Shown here piece after piece: positions 33,482 through 42,365 of a stretch of DNA of 64,000 nucleotides. How positions within the stretch are numbered: position 1 is the first letter of the stretch; every line of letters begins with the position of its first letter. The position numbers were made by a program, and so were the translations under genes. Under the pieces are notes generated by a model. It worked only from the letters and a program-made list of their open reading frames with translations, ran no database searches and was not told the DNA's origin. Source of the stretch: Chitinophaga vietnamensis (GTDB lineage: Bacteria > Bacteroidota > Bacteroidia > Chitinophagales > Chitinophagaceae); the NCBI RefSeq assembly GCF_902167635.1, contig NZ_CABHMS010000002.1, positions 62,001 through 126,000 on the forward strand, written 5' to 3'.

Positions 33482-34564
33482 ATGCGTTCCCTCGTTCTCT
33501 TCCTGCTCCTGCTGGCCTGCCACGCGCAGGCACAGTCGCTACGTATAGCCGTAGCCGGTATTTCCCATGCACATGTAGCCTGGATACTGGGTCGCCCCGA
33601 TAAGGGCGATATCAGCCTGGTGGGTATTTACGAAACAGATACGGCATTGTCGCACCGCTATGCACACCGCTATCATCTCCCGGAAAAAATATTTTATACC
33701 AGTCTGACGAAAATGTTGGATGCCGTGAAACCGGCAGCAGTAGTGGCTTTTGGGGATATTGTAAGTCACCGTGCGGTGGTGGAGGCCGCTGCGCCGCGCC
33801 ATATCCATGTGATGGTGGAGAAGCCGCTGGCTACCACCGTTGCCGATGCGCTGGCCATGCAAGCGCTGGCGAAACAGCATCAGATACAGCTGCTCACCGA
33901 CTACGAAACCAGCTGGTATCCATCCGTGGCTAAAACGTTCCAGCTGCTGCATGATAGCGCCTATGTCGGACAGGTGCGCAAAGTGGTGATCAACGACGGT
34001 CACCAGGGACCCAAAGAGATCGGCTGCGGACCGGAATTTCTCGCCTGGCTCACCGATCCTGTGCGCAATGGCGGCGGCGCGCTGATGGACTTCGGCTGCT
34101 ATGGCGCTAACCTCATGACGCATCTGGTAAAAAATCGTATACCCGTTTCCGTTACAGCGGTAACGCACCATTATAAACCGGAGGTATATCCGAAAGTGGA
34201 AGATGATGCCGTGATTATCGTGGACTATGGAGATATGCACGCCCTGATACAAGCCTCCTGGAACTGGTCGTTCAGCCGCAAGGATATGGAAGTGTATGGC
34301 GATAAAGGCCTGCTGCTGGCGCCCGACAAAAACACGCTGGTACTGCGTAACAATGAGCGCGCACCGGCACAGGTGCGGCATATAACGGCAACGGATATAC
34401 GCGTATACGAAGATCCGTTTACCTACCTGGCAGATGTAATACATGGCAAAGTGACAATGCCGCCCTATGGCCTCTATGCGATTGAAAACAATGTGATCGT
34501 AGTACGTATCCTGGAAGCAGCGCGGGAGTCTGCCAGAACAGGCAAGCCCGTGAAACTGATTTGA
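33482..34564 (+). CDS. Gfo/Idh/MocA family oxidoreductase with signal peptide
   Basis: A 360-residue protein with a hydrophobic signal (MRSLVLFLLLLACHAQAQ) and then the NAD(P)-binding Rossmann opening LRIAVAGISHAHVAWILG. The conserved EKPLATT motif (MVEKPLATTVADALAM) identifies the family, and a C-terminal alpha/beta substrate domain follows (GGGALMDFGCYGAN, in which the catalytic Lys/His are expected). Members oxidise or reduce sugars, inositols or related polyols. The signal suggests export, so the cofactor would have to be tightly bound as in glucose-fructose oxidoreductase; no twin-arginine is present, so the route is uncertain. Confidence 0.88.
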   Translation: MRSLVLFLLLLACHAQAQSLRIAVAGISHAHVAWILGRPDKGDISLVGIYETDTALSHRYAHRYHLPEKIFYTSLTKMLDAVKPAAVVAFGDIVSHRAVVEAAAPRHIHVMVEKPLATTVADALAMQALAKQHQIQLLTDYETSWYPSVAKTFQLLHDSAYVGQVRKVVINDGHQGPKEIGCGPEFLAWLTDPVRNGGGALMDFGCYGANLMTHLVKNRIPVSVTAVTHHYKPEVYPKVEDDAVIIVDYGDMHALIQASWNWSFSRKDMEVYGDKGLLLAPDKNTLVLRNNERAPAQVRHITATDIRVYEDPFTYLADVIHGKVTMPPYGLYAIENNVIVVRILEAARESARTGKPVKLI

Positions 34565-34601
34565 TCATCTTCCTGATTATCGCTAATTTTCGTAAAACGT
34601 T

Positions 34602-35063
34602 ATGGCTATGGATACACTCACTATCAAAGCAGCGATCCAGGTGTCGAAGCCGGCAGCAACAGTGTTTGAAGGCATCGTTGATCCTGCGCAGCTATCGAAC
34701 TACTTTATCTCGGAAGGCTCCGGCCGCATGGAAAGCGGTAAAGAGGTGAGCTGGAAGTTCCCTGAATTTGACGAACGTTTCACTATCAAAGTGTTGAAAA
34801 CCGAGCCGGCATCGCTGGTATCTTTCCTGTGGGGCGGGCCTGAAGGCAAACAGACGCAGGTAGATATCTCCCTGGAACAACAACCCGGAAACAGCACGCT
34901 GGTAAGGGTTACAGAGGGCGCCGCCGAGAATAATGAAGCCGGCATTAAATGGCTGATGGGCAACACCGAAGGATGGGCTAACTTCCTGGCCTGTTTGAAA
35001 GCCTGGCTAGAATATGATATCAACCTGCGCAAAGGCGCATTCGACTTCATGCGTAAAAAATAA
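34602..35063 (+). CDS. SRPBCC (AHSA1-like) domain protein
   Basis: A 153-residue START/Bet v1-fold protein beginning MAMDTLTIKAAIQVSKPAAT, with the FEGIVDPAQLSNYFISEGSG start typical of AHSA1 domains, SWKFPEFDERFTIKV, and a C-terminal helix EGWANFLACLKAWLEYDINL (in part). It binds a hydrophobic ligand or acts as a small enzyme; function not determined. It is 37 bp after the Gfo/Idh gene and 103 bp before a VOC gene, so it may be part of a loose small-protein cluster. Confidence 0.85.
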   Translation: MAMDTLTIKAAIQVSKPAATVFEGIVDPAQLSNYFISEGSGRMESGKEVSWKFPEFDERFTIKVLKTEPASLVSFLWGGPEGKQTQVDISLEQQPGNSTLVRVTEGAAENNEAGIKWLMGNTEGWANFLACLKAWLEYDINLRKGAFDFMRKK

Positions 35064-35166
35064 TTGTCATTTTTTCCCCTGTAGAATGGCCTGTAACAGT
35101 GCCTTTCAGCAAGATGCCAGTTGGTAACTTTATCATAGTTTCTATCACCTCGCTAAAAATAAAACT

Positions 35167-35676
35167 ATGGAAAAGAAGATCAGCAGCGGCAAAATTTCAC
35201 CGAACTTATGGTTCGCCACGAATGCAGCAGAAGCCGCCCAATACTACACGTCTATTTTTAAAAACTCCGCTATCGGCCGCACCAGCTACTATGGCAAAGA
35301 AGGCTTTGACGTACATGGCATGCCTGAAGGTACCGTGCTCACCGTAGAGTTTCAGATAGAAGGCCAACGCTTCGTTGCGCTGAATGGCGGCCCTTTATTC
35401 CAGTTCAATGAATCCATTTCATTCATCGTCAATTGCGACACACAGGAAGAAATAGATTATTACTGGGAGAAACTCGGCGCCGGTGGCGACCCGAAATCAC
35501 AGGTCTGCGGATGGCTGAAAGATAAGTTCGGCGTATCATGGCAGGTAGTGCCTACGATAGTTACCGGGATGATGTCCGACAAAGATCAAAGCAAGACGGA
35601 GCGCGTGATGGCGGCGATCTTGAAAATGAAAAAGATCGATATCAATACGCTCGTATCGGCATATGAACAAAAATAA
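35167..35676 (+). CDS. PhnB-like VOC family protein
   Basis: A 169-residue protein with the PhnB / 3-demethylubiquinone-9 3-methyltransferase-like VOC fold. It begins KISPNLWFATNAAEAAQYYT, a typical opening, then GMPEGTVLTVEFQIEGQRFV, ALNGGPLFQFNESISF, and DTQEEIDYYWEKLGAGG. The W-x-x-D-x-FGVSWQVVP motif (KDKFGVSWQVVP) closes the first half. The protein lacks the usual methyltransferase signature and is better described as a VOC protein that binds an unknown ligand. It ends a small cluster with the SRPBCC gene; a clear terminator lies about 100 bp downstream. Confidence 0.87.
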   Translation: MEKKISSGKISPNLWFATNAAEAAQYYTSIFKNSAIGRTSYYGKEGFDVHGMPEGTVLTVEFQIEGQRFVALNGGPLFQFNESISFIVNCDTQEEIDYYWEKLGAGGDPKSQVCGWLKDKFGVSWQVVPTIVTGMMSDKDQSKTERVMAAILKMKKIDINTLVSAYEQK

Positions 35677-35780
35677 CAACAGCAGATCATTTTTTTCAAT
35701 GCAACATTATTGCAGTGGCTGCATGTAATTTCATTCGCATCATCCTGTTAAGCAGGGGGTAAATTTAGTTTTAGTTTTTC

Positions 35781-35810
35781 GCCCTGCCGTTCATAGCGGC
35801 AGGGCTTTTT
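35781..35810 (+). terminator. Rho-independent terminator
   Basis: GCCCTGCCG (35781-35789), seven-base loop, CGGCAGGGC (35797-35805), then TTTTT. It ends the SRPBCC/VOC transcript. Confidence 0.88.
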
Positions 35811-35944
35811 GTGCAGCTGAATCAAGAAATCCGTACATCAAAAAATCCGTAAATGTCATTTTATCCCCGCAGGAAAGTCATATTCTCACGCGGCGCGAAT
35901 GTTGGTGAATAGCTAACTTGGTATCCTCATCAATATGCATTACC

Positions 35945-36247
35945 ATGTCTACAGTCAAACAAACACATCCCGCGGGGCCGCTCAACAAACAGTTCAGGGC
36001 TACCTTGCTTAAAAGCCCTTCCAAGGGCGGCTGGACTTACCTCATCTGGCCGGAATCTGTTGCCTTCTTCGGTACGCGTGGCCTTGTGAAAGTGCGCGGT
36101 ACCGTAGATGGCCTGCCTTTCCAAAGCTCTTTTATGGCGCTGGGCAACGGTACTCACAAACTGCCTATCAAAGCAGACCTTCGCAAAGAGATCGGTAAAG
36201 ACGCCGGCGATACGGTTACCATCAAACTGGAAGAGCGGATAGCCTGA
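35945..36247 (+). CDS. DUF1905 family protein
   Basis: A 100-residue protein starting at ATG 35945. The body is typical DUF1905: [20 protein letters not shown], then [35 protein letters not shown] and [13 protein letters not shown]. The fold is a small beta barrel, function unknown. Actinobacterial and Bacteroidota genomes often place it with VOC, AHSA1 or DUF1801 genes, as here within a few kilobases. A frame from 35918 gives a nine-residue leader and is less likely. It is 38 bp before an AraC regulator gene on the same strand. Confidence 0.87.
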   Translation: MSTVKQTHPAGPLNKQFRATLLKSPSKGGWTYLIWPESVAFFGTRGLVKVRGTVDGLPFQSSFMALGNGTHKLPIKADLRKEIGKDAGDTVTIKLEERIA

Positions 36248-36285
36248 TCCCTTGTTATGATGTTTGAATATCATAATTTCGGAGG

Positions 36286-37188
36286 ATGAAATCCAGGGAA
36301 ACCATCAGCGAATTTTTTGAACAGCATGGCAGCAGGTATGCGCCGGCCTCCTTCAGCGTGAACCGCCAGGAAGAATTTGGCTGCGGCGATACCAGCCTGA
36401 TCGCCAATCGCCGCGACTTCTACAAGATATCACTCATCATCAAAGGCAGCGGTCTCCTGTCTTTCTCTGATAAATCCATTCATGTACAAGGGCCCTGCCT
36501 CTCCTTCATGAACCCCATGATCCCTTATTCCTGGCAACCCGATGTGGATACCATGGTGGGATATTTTTGCCTGTTCACGGAAGACTTTATCGACGCCAAT
36601 CTCAAGAACGGCGGACTGGCACAGTCGCCGCTGTTCAAGGCCGGCGGCAATCATATCTTCTTCCCCGACCAGGAGAAAACAGCGCTGCTGAGTAATTTTT
36701 TTGAGCAGATGATCAACGAACGTGAATCCGGGTACGCCAATAAATATGACCTGATCAGGAGTTATTTACAGATCATCATGCATGAGGCGATGAAATTGCA
36801 GCCGCCTGAAACCTGGCACCAGCAAGGCAATGCAGCGCAGCGTATCAGTGAGCTGTTCCTGGAACTACTGGAACGCCAGTTCCCCATAGAACCGCCGCAC
36901 CAGGTGATCCGCCTGAAAAATGCCAATGAATTTGCCCATCAGCTCTCCGTTCATACCAACCACCTGAACCGCGCCCTCAAAGAGGCGACAGGCAAAACCA
37001 CCACCGAGTGGATCACGGAAAGGCTGGCCACCGAAGCAAAGGCGCTCCTGCTGCACAGTAATAGAGATGTAGCTGAAATAGGCTACTGCCTTGGCTTTGA
37101 GCATGCCTCTAATTTCAATATCTTCTTTAAAAAACAAACCGGTACCACGCCTAACCAGTTCCGTAAACAAGTTGTTTCTATTTCATAA
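36286..37188 (+). CDS. AraC family transcriptional regulator
   Basis: A 300-residue regulator with an N-terminal cupin-like sensor (SLIIKGSGLLSFSDKSIHVQ) and a C-terminal double HTH (ANEFAHQLSVHTNHLNRALK, then RDVAEIGYCLGFEHASNFNI with the closing FKKQTGTTPNQFRK). The GGAGG directly before the ATG may serve as ribosome-binding site. It is followed by an SDR gene with its own -7 box, so SDR control by this protein is plausible. Ligand unknown. Confidence 0.92.
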   Translation: MKSRETISEFFEQHGSRYAPASFSVNRQEEFGCGDTSLIANRRDFYKISLIIKGSGLLSFSDKSIHVQGPCLSFMNPMIPYSWQPDVDTMVGYFCLFTEDFIDANLKNGGLAQSPLFKAGGNHIFFPDQEKTALLSNFFEQMINERESGYANKYDLIRSYLQIIMHEAMKLQPPETWHQQGNAAQRISELFLELLERQFPIEPPHQVIRLKNANEFAHQLSVHTNHLNRALKEATGKTTTEWITERLATEAKALLLHSNRDVAEIGYCLGFEHASNFNIFFKKQTGTTPNQFRKQVVSIS

Positions 37189-37230
37189 TAACCTGTTTGA
37201 TTGGCATAATCCGCGTGCTCTACAGGCGGC

Positions 37231-37238
37231 TATCTTTG
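37231..37238 (+). promoter_or_regulatory. Bacteroidota -7 box upstream of the SDR gene
   Basis: TATCTTTG fits TAnnTTTG exactly and lies ten bases before the ATG at 37249. No TTTG is found at the standard 19-21-base distance upstream, so this promoter may need an activator such as the AraC protein encoded just before it. Confidence 0.5.
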
Positions 37239-37248
37239 TGTCATCAAA

Positions 37249-38034
37249 ATGAAGCATATGACACAAACATCGTTAAAAGACAAAGTAGCACTGATCACCG
37301 GTGGTACTACCGGCATAGGACTCGCCGCTGCTACGCTTTTCCTGCGTAATGGCGCAAAAGTAGTGATCGCGGGCCGTCGCGAAGCAGAAGGAAAAAAAGC
37401 GCTCGCCGAATTGCAACAGATCAGCCCCGACGTACATTTTATTGCTGCCGACGTATCCGGCGCTAAGGCTGTAGCTGACCTGGTATCCGCTACTGTAGCG
37501 CGTTTTGGCCGACTCGACATAGCTTTTAATAATGCCGGCATTGAAGGTCACTTCGGCGCCATCGAAGATATTACCGAGGAAGAATATGATCAGGTGATGG
37601 ATATCAACCTGAAAGGAGTATGGTTATCCTGCAAGTATGAGATCGAACAGTTTAAAAAGCAGGGCAGTGGCGGGGCGATCGTCAATACATCTTCCTGGCT
37701 GGCACGCGGCGCTTTCGCCGGTTCAAGCGTATATTCTGCTACCAAGGCAGGACTGGATGGTATGGCGCGTGCGCTCGCCGTGGAAACCGCCGCCGCTGGC
37801 ATCCGTGTCAATAACGTGCAACCGGGATACATCCACACTCCGATGTTTGAACGTTTCTTCCCTGATGCCGCCGCCGCAGAACCCTACCTGAAACATGCGC
37901 CCATCGGCCGTTTTGCCAAACCGGAAGAAGTAGCGGAACTGGTGCTGTGGCTGTGCAGCCCGGCTGCGTCTTTCGTTACCGGGGAGAGCATCCTCGTAGA
38001 TGGTGGTTTGTCTATCGGCGGCCAGCGCAACTAA
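37249..38034 (+). CDS. Short-chain dehydrogenase/reductase
   Basis: A 261-residue classical SDR. The cofactor motif is TGGTTGIG, followed by NNAG (AFNNAGIEG), and the catalytic triad is Ser149, Tyr162 and Lys166 in NTSSW...VYSATKAGL. GRR after the second strand (IAGRREAEG) suggests preference for NADPH. The end VTGESILVDGGLSIGG is standard. It interconverts a carbonyl and alcohol on a substrate not predictable from sequence. It follows an AraC regulator and may be its target. Confidence 0.95.
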   Translation: MKHMTQTSLKDKVALITGGTTGIGLAAATLFLRNGAKVVIAGRREAEGKKALAELQQISPDVHFIAADVSGAKAVADLVSATVARFGRLDIAFNNAGIEGHFGAIEDITEEEYDQVMDINLKGVWLSCKYEIEQFKKQGSGGAIVNTSSWLARGAFAGSSVYSATKAGLDGMARALAVETAAAGIRVNNVQPGYIHTPMFERFFPDAAAAEPYLKHAPIGRFAKPEEVAELVLWLCSPAASFVTGESILVDGGLSIGGQRN

Positions 38035-38043
38035 CGGTAAAGG

Positions 38044-38505
38044 CTACACGCCGGTTGTCAGTATCGACACTACGCTGAATAATTTCTTCTCACAATCATA
38101 TTTAAAATTGATGGTCATGCCTCCGCTGTTCACATAGCGGAGGCCTCCCTTTTTATCGGGGCTTATGTTGAAAGGCGTGATGCTGACGGAAAACACGCCA
38201 TCGTCGAGCTTCATGGGCGCGATCCGTATCACCTGCAAGACGGGCGTTTTCTTCAGATGCTGCACTATTGCAGCGGTACTCACTTTTTCTACCGCATATC
38301 CGTTTACGCTGGCAGGAATATAAGGACTGGCATTGCCATCCTCTTCGAGCAGCAAAGGTTTGCCGTCTTTCGGCGCCTGCTGGCTGCAATATACCTGTAA
38401 TGCCTGGTAGTAGATATTGGCGCTGTCCTGTGGAGCAGCCACCTGGGCCTTTGCGGCCACCGCGCTTCCCAGCAGGCAGTAGCAAAAAAGGAGTACTGAT
38501 TTCAC
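38044..38505 (-). CDS. Secreted hypothetical protein
   Basis: A 153-residue exported protein with a signal peptide (MKSVLLFCYCLLGSAVAAKA). The start is GTG at 38505. The mature domain contains ANIYYQALQVYCSQQAPKDG and alternating beta-segments (IRIAPMKLDDGVFSVSITPF, GLRYVNSGGMTINFKYDC) suggesting a small beta-rich periplasmic domain with two Cys that could be bonded. No family recognised. Convergent with the SDR gene; nine bases separate the stops. Confidence 0.75.
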   Translation of the reverse strand: MKSVLLFCYCLLGSAVAAKAQVAAPQDSANIYYQALQVYCSQQAPKDGKPLLLEEDGNASPYIPASVNGYAVEKVSTAAIVQHLKKTPVLQVIRIAPMKLDDGVFSVSITPFNISPDKKGGLRYVNSGGMTINFKYDCEKKLFSVVSILTTGV

Positions 38506-38569
38506 AGATAAGGTTTTAGGTGTTGGATAAATGCGTTACTGAATTTACAACATTTTGATATCTTTCAGT

Positions 38570-39181
38570 ATGACGAAACTGAAGCCTGCTTTCTACCTGC
38601 AACCGGATGTAACTGAAGTGGCCAGGCTACTGCTGGGAAAAACATTGGTGACCCGAATCGATGGCGTACGTACATCGGGTATCATCGTGGAAACAGAGGC
38701 CTATGCGGGAGCGATCGACCGCGCCTCCCATGCCTGGGACAACCGCCGCACCAAACGTACGGAAGTGATGTATCAACCGGGCGGCCTTGCCTATGTGTAT
38801 CTCTGTTATGGCATCCATTATCTTTTCAACGTCGTCACCAATGTACGCGATGTGCCGCATGCCGTGCTGGTGCGGGCTTTGGAACCGGTAGAGCATATTG
38901 AGCTGATGCAGGCGCGGTGCCGGCATAAAAATGCATCCAGGATTACTGCCGGTCCTGGCATATTGAGCAAAGCCATGGGCATCACTGCCGCGATGGATGG
39001 CGCCAGTCTTTCAGGACAGCAGATATGGATAGAAGATGCGCCGCCATTGCCTGCCGCTATGATCGTGTCCGGCGCCCGTGTAGGCGTACAGTACGCAGGA
39101 GAAGATGCTTACCTGCCTTACCGTTTCTGGGTCAAAGACAACCCCTGGGTAAGTAAAGGAAAAGGATTGGAAAGGCCCTGA
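38570..39181 (+). CDS. DNA-3-methyladenine glycosylase (AAG/MPG family)
   Basis: A 203-residue base-excision enzyme. The catalytic motif is VETEAYAG, where Glu43 activates water and Tyr45 and His54 line the flipped base pocket by homology to human AAG. EVMYQPGGLAYVYLCYGIHY is the second signature, and the tail has RITAGPGILSKAMGI. It removes alkylated purines from DNA. ATG 38570 is preferred to an ATG at 38555. Repair of alkylation damage is a stand-alone function here; neighbours give no operon. Confidence 0.95.
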   Translation: MTKLKPAFYLQPDVTEVARLLLGKTLVTRIDGVRTSGIIVETEAYAGAIDRASHAWDNRRTKRTEVMYQPGGLAYVYLCYGIHYLFNVVTNVRDVPHAVLVRALEPVEHIELMQARCRHKNASRITAGPGILSKAMGITAAMDGASLSGQQIWIEDAPPLPAAMIVSGARVGVQYAGEDAYLPYRFWVKDNPWVSKGKGLERP

Positions 39182-39303
39182 AAACGGACAGGCAGCTGTA
39201 TTAAAATCGGACATATGATACATATGATTATATATAATGTATTTGTGATGATATGCGGTTGCTGGTGGCACTTTATTGGCAGGGCCCATCACAAATATGG
39301 AAT

Positions 39304-41679
39304 ATGCTCAAGAACTACCTGAAGATCGCCTGGCGCAATCTTAAAGCCAACAAAATATATTCACTGATCAATATTTCAGGGCTGTGCATCGGCATGGCGG
39401 TGGCCTTGCTGGCAGGTCGCTGGATATTCGATGAGTATACGTTCGACCGCCAGCACGAGCACTATAGCAGCATTGCGCGGGTAATGCAACATCAGGTGAT
39501 CAACGGCGAAAAAAATACGTACAAGGCTGTACCTGCCGTATTGGGTGAGGAGCTGCGCAATAGCTACGGGGGCAACTTCCAGCAGGTAGTGCTTTCATCA
39601 TGGACCAACCCGCACCTCTTATCTTTCAAAGATAAACATCTCTCTCTTACAGGTAATTTTATGCAGCCCGGCGCACCTGAAATGCTTACCCTGCACATGG
39701 CCGCCGGTACGCGCGAAGGCCTGAGAAGCCCTGCTGGCCTGCTATTGTCGGCCTCCGCAGCGCAGGCGCTTTTTGGCGACGCCCACGCTATTGGCAGCAC
39801 CATACAACTTGATACCGCTACGCTTACCGTTACTGGCATCTATGAAGACCTGCCCTATAATAGCTCTTTCGCCAATCTGAAATTTATAGCGCCCTGGGAC
39901 CTGTATGCTGCTACGCCGGAAGTAAAAGAATCAAAAGACGACTGGAACGCCAATTCTTATCAACTCTTCGTACAACTCGCACCGGCAGCGGATTTCAACA
40001 AAGTAGCCGCCGCCATCAAAGATGTGAAGCGGAGCAAATTGCCGGCCGATCAGGCAGCATTGCAACCGGAAATATTCCTCCATCCGATGAGCCGCTGGCA
40101 CTTGTATGAAGAATTTAAAAATGGGGTGAACACCGGCGGCAACATTACTTTCGTACGGCTTTTTGGTATCATCGGATTATTTGTATTGTTACTGGCCTGC
40201 ATCAATTTTATGAACCTGAGCACAGCACGCTCCGGGAAAAGAGCCAGGGAGATCGGTGTCCGCAAAGTAGTAGGCTCCCGTCGCAGCCAGCTGGTGACGC
40301 AGTTCTTCATCGAATCCGCCATGATGGTGGCCATCGCCTTTGTGGTGGCATTGCTTATCACAAAACAATTGTTGCCTTTATTAAACAGTCTTACCGCAAA
40401 AGAAATGACGATGGGCTGGGGCAGCCCACTGTTCTGGGTGGGAAGCATCGGCTTTTGTTTTATCGTGAGCCTGGTAGCAGGCGCCTATCCTGCGTTTTAT
40501 TTGTCTGCCCTGCGGCCGGTGAAGGCGCTGAAAGGCACGTTCCGCGCGCAATACGCGGCATTGTTTTCCAGGAGGGCATTGGTGGTATTGCAATTTACAG
40601 TGTCTGTAGTGCTTATCATCGGCACCATTGTGGCCTACCGCCAGGTGAGGTTTGCCAGGGAGCGCCCGGTAGGATATACCCGCGCTGGACTGGTGGTAGC
40701 GCGGCCTTATAATACCGATATCCATGATCATATCGATGCTGTAAAACAGGATCTTTTACAGAGCGGCGCCGTTACCGCTATTGCAGAATCAGGTAACACT
40801 ATTACCCGCGGAAGCCGCAGCAGCGGCGGATTTGACTGGACCGGCAAAGCGCCGGGCGCCATGGATGATTTTACTACTGTATCCATTTCGCACGACTATG
40901 GCAAGGCTACGGGCTGGCAGGTGGCAGCCGGCAGGGATTTCTCTCCCGCCTTTACCACAGATAGCTCCGCCATCGTATTGAACGAAGCCGCCGTAAAATA
41001 TATGGGGCTGAAAAATCCGGTAGGAGAGATCGTCCGCTGGAATGGCCGTGCCTATCATGTGATCGGCGTGATCAGGAACATCATCATGGAATCACCCTAT
41101 GCACCAGTAAAGCAGGCGGTGTACTTTTTGTACAATGGCCCCGGTGTGCTGAATATACGCATCAATCCCGCCCGCAGTGCGCCGGATGCACTGGCGGCGA
41201 TAGAAGCCATCTACCACAAATATGCGCCGGACCAGCCTTTCGATTACCGCTTTGTTGATGAAGAATATGCCCGCAAATTCGGGATAGAAGAATACATTGC
41301 ACGGCTGGCGGCCATCCTGGCTGTACTGGCGATCTTTATCAGCTGTCTGGGCCTCTATGGCATCGCTGCTTTCATGGCGGAACAACGTACCCGCGAAATA
41401 GGCATCCGTAAAGTAATGGGCGCTACAGTAGCGAACATCTGGCGCCTGTTGTCGGGCGAGTTCCTGCTGCTCGCCACCATCGCCTTTGCAGTGGCGGCGC
41501 CCCTGGCCTGGTACGCCATGAGCCGTTGGCTGGAACATTACACCTACCATACGGCCATGACCTGGTGGATCTTTGCTGCCGCAGGCGGCGGCGCCATGCT
41601 CCTTACATTGCTCACCGTGAGCTTTCAAACAATGAAGGCTGCATTAATGAACCCCGCCAGGAGCTTAAAGCGCGAGTGA
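39304..41679 (+). CDS. ABC transporter permease, double FtsX domain (MacB-like)
   Basis: A 791-residue inner-membrane protein. ATG 39304 begins the family opening MLKNYLKIAWRNLKANKIYS. It has two FtsX blocks: STARSGKRAREIGVRKVVGS in the first and AEQRTREIGIRKVMGATVAN in the second, each with three membrane helices, and MacB-type periplasmic domains between. It is a paralogue of the gene at 26216-28612, with equal architecture, and likewise has no ATPase beside it. The last 15 bases overlap the end of the methyltransferase gene on the other strand. Likely an envelope-associated mechanotransmission complex. Confidence 0.92.
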   Translation: MLKNYLKIAWRNLKANKIYSLINISGLCIGMAVALLAGRWIFDEYTFDRQHEHYSSIARVMQHQVINGEKNTYKAVPAVLGEELRNSYGGNFQQVVLSSWTNPHLLSFKDKHLSLTGNFMQPGAPEMLTLHMAAGTREGLRSPAGLLLSASAAQALFGDAHAIGSTIQLDTATLTVTGIYEDLPYNSSFANLKFIAPWDLYAATPEVKESKDDWNANSYQLFVQLAPAADFNKVAAAIKDVKRSKLPADQAALQPEIFLHPMSRWHLYEEFKNGVNTGGNITFVRLFGIIGLFVLLLACINFMNLSTARSGKRAREIGVRKVVGSRRSQLVTQFFIESAMMVAIAFVVALLITKQLLPLLNSLTAKEMTMGWGSPLFWVGSIGFCFIVSLVAGAYPAFYLSALRPVKALKGTFRAQYAALFSRRALVVLQFTVSVVLIIGTIVAYRQVRFARERPVGYTRAGLVVARPYNTDIHDHIDAVKQDLLQSGAVTAIAESGNTITRGSRSSGGFDWTGKAPGAMDDFTTVSISHDYGKATGWQVAAGRDFSPAFTTDSSAIVLNEAAVKYMGLKNPVGEIVRWNGRAYHVIGVIRNIIMESPYAPVKQAVYFLYNGPGVLNIRINPARSAPDALAAIEAIYHKYAPDQPFDYRFVDEEYARKFGIEEYIARLAAILAVLAIFISCLGLYGIAAFMAEQRTREIGIRKVMGATVANIWRLLSGEFLLLATIAFAVAAPLAWYAMSRWLEHYTYHTAMTWWIFAAAGGGAMLLTLLTVSFQTMKAALMNPARSLKRE

Positions 41680-42288
41680 TTTCACCGCTGTCACCACCAG
41701 GTCTTTGGACATGCTGCCGTCTAAATGGCGTATATCTATGGCCGTTAGATGGTTGGCCTTCACCGCATCCAGGAGGTAACCCTCTTCATGAAAATAGAGG
41801 AACACTTCATCTCCCTCAGGCTTGCGGTACAGGTAGGATTTTTCGTAGTCATCTTCCATGGTACTGAAATACAATGCCCCGCCGGGTTTCAGCTGTTGAG
41901 CGGCATCTGCAATGAACTGTATGGCCTGCTCCTTGGAGAGGTAAGGCATGCCGAATCCGCAGACGATACCATCGAAAGTGCGGTCCATACGAGGGATATC
42001 CCGCATGTCCAACAATGCGAGGGCGACGTCCGGATTGTGTTCCCTGGCCAGTTCCAGCATATTCGGGGCGAGATCGGTTGCCAGGATACGCAAGCCCGGC
42101 TTTTGTTGCAGCAGGTAACGGGTGATGTTACCGGGGCCGCATGCCAGTTCCAGCACTTCCCCCTGCTCCGGCAGGAGCTCACAGTAGCGTGTGAGGCTGT
42201 CATGATAAGGCCGGATGTCCATATTCTTCGCCTCATATTCCTTGGCGAATTTGTTGAAAACGTCCACAGCCTGTTTGTTACGATCCAT
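41665..42288 (-). CDS. Class I SAM-dependent methyltransferase
   Basis: A 207-residue methyltransferase starting MDRNKQAVDVFNKFAKEYEA. Motif I is VLELACGPGNITRYLL, motif II includes ILATDLAPNMLELAREH, and DGIVCGFGMPYLSKEQAIQF covers the acceptor side, followed by LKPGGALYFSTM. It transfers a methyl group from S-adenosylmethionine to an unknown small molecule or protein. The frame extends to 42351 but without homology to the family start. It overlaps the end of the convergent permease gene by 15 bases. Confidence 0.92.
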   Translation of the reverse strand: MDRNKQAVDVFNKFAKEYEAKNMDIRPYHDSLTRYCELLPEQGEVLELACGPGNITRYLLQQKPGLRILATDLAPNMLELAREHNPDVALALLDMRDIPRMDRTFDGIVCGFGMPYLSKEQAIQFIADAAQQLKPGGALYFSTMEDDYEKSYLYRKPEGDEVFLYFHEEGYLLDAVKANHLTAIDIRHLDGSMSKDLVVTAVKSLAL

Positions 42289-42365
42289 ACGTGGTTTTTT
42301 AGTAATTAAATTTACTGGTATTATCCGGGATGGCATATTACCTTCGCGCAAATCTCTCTTTTTTC

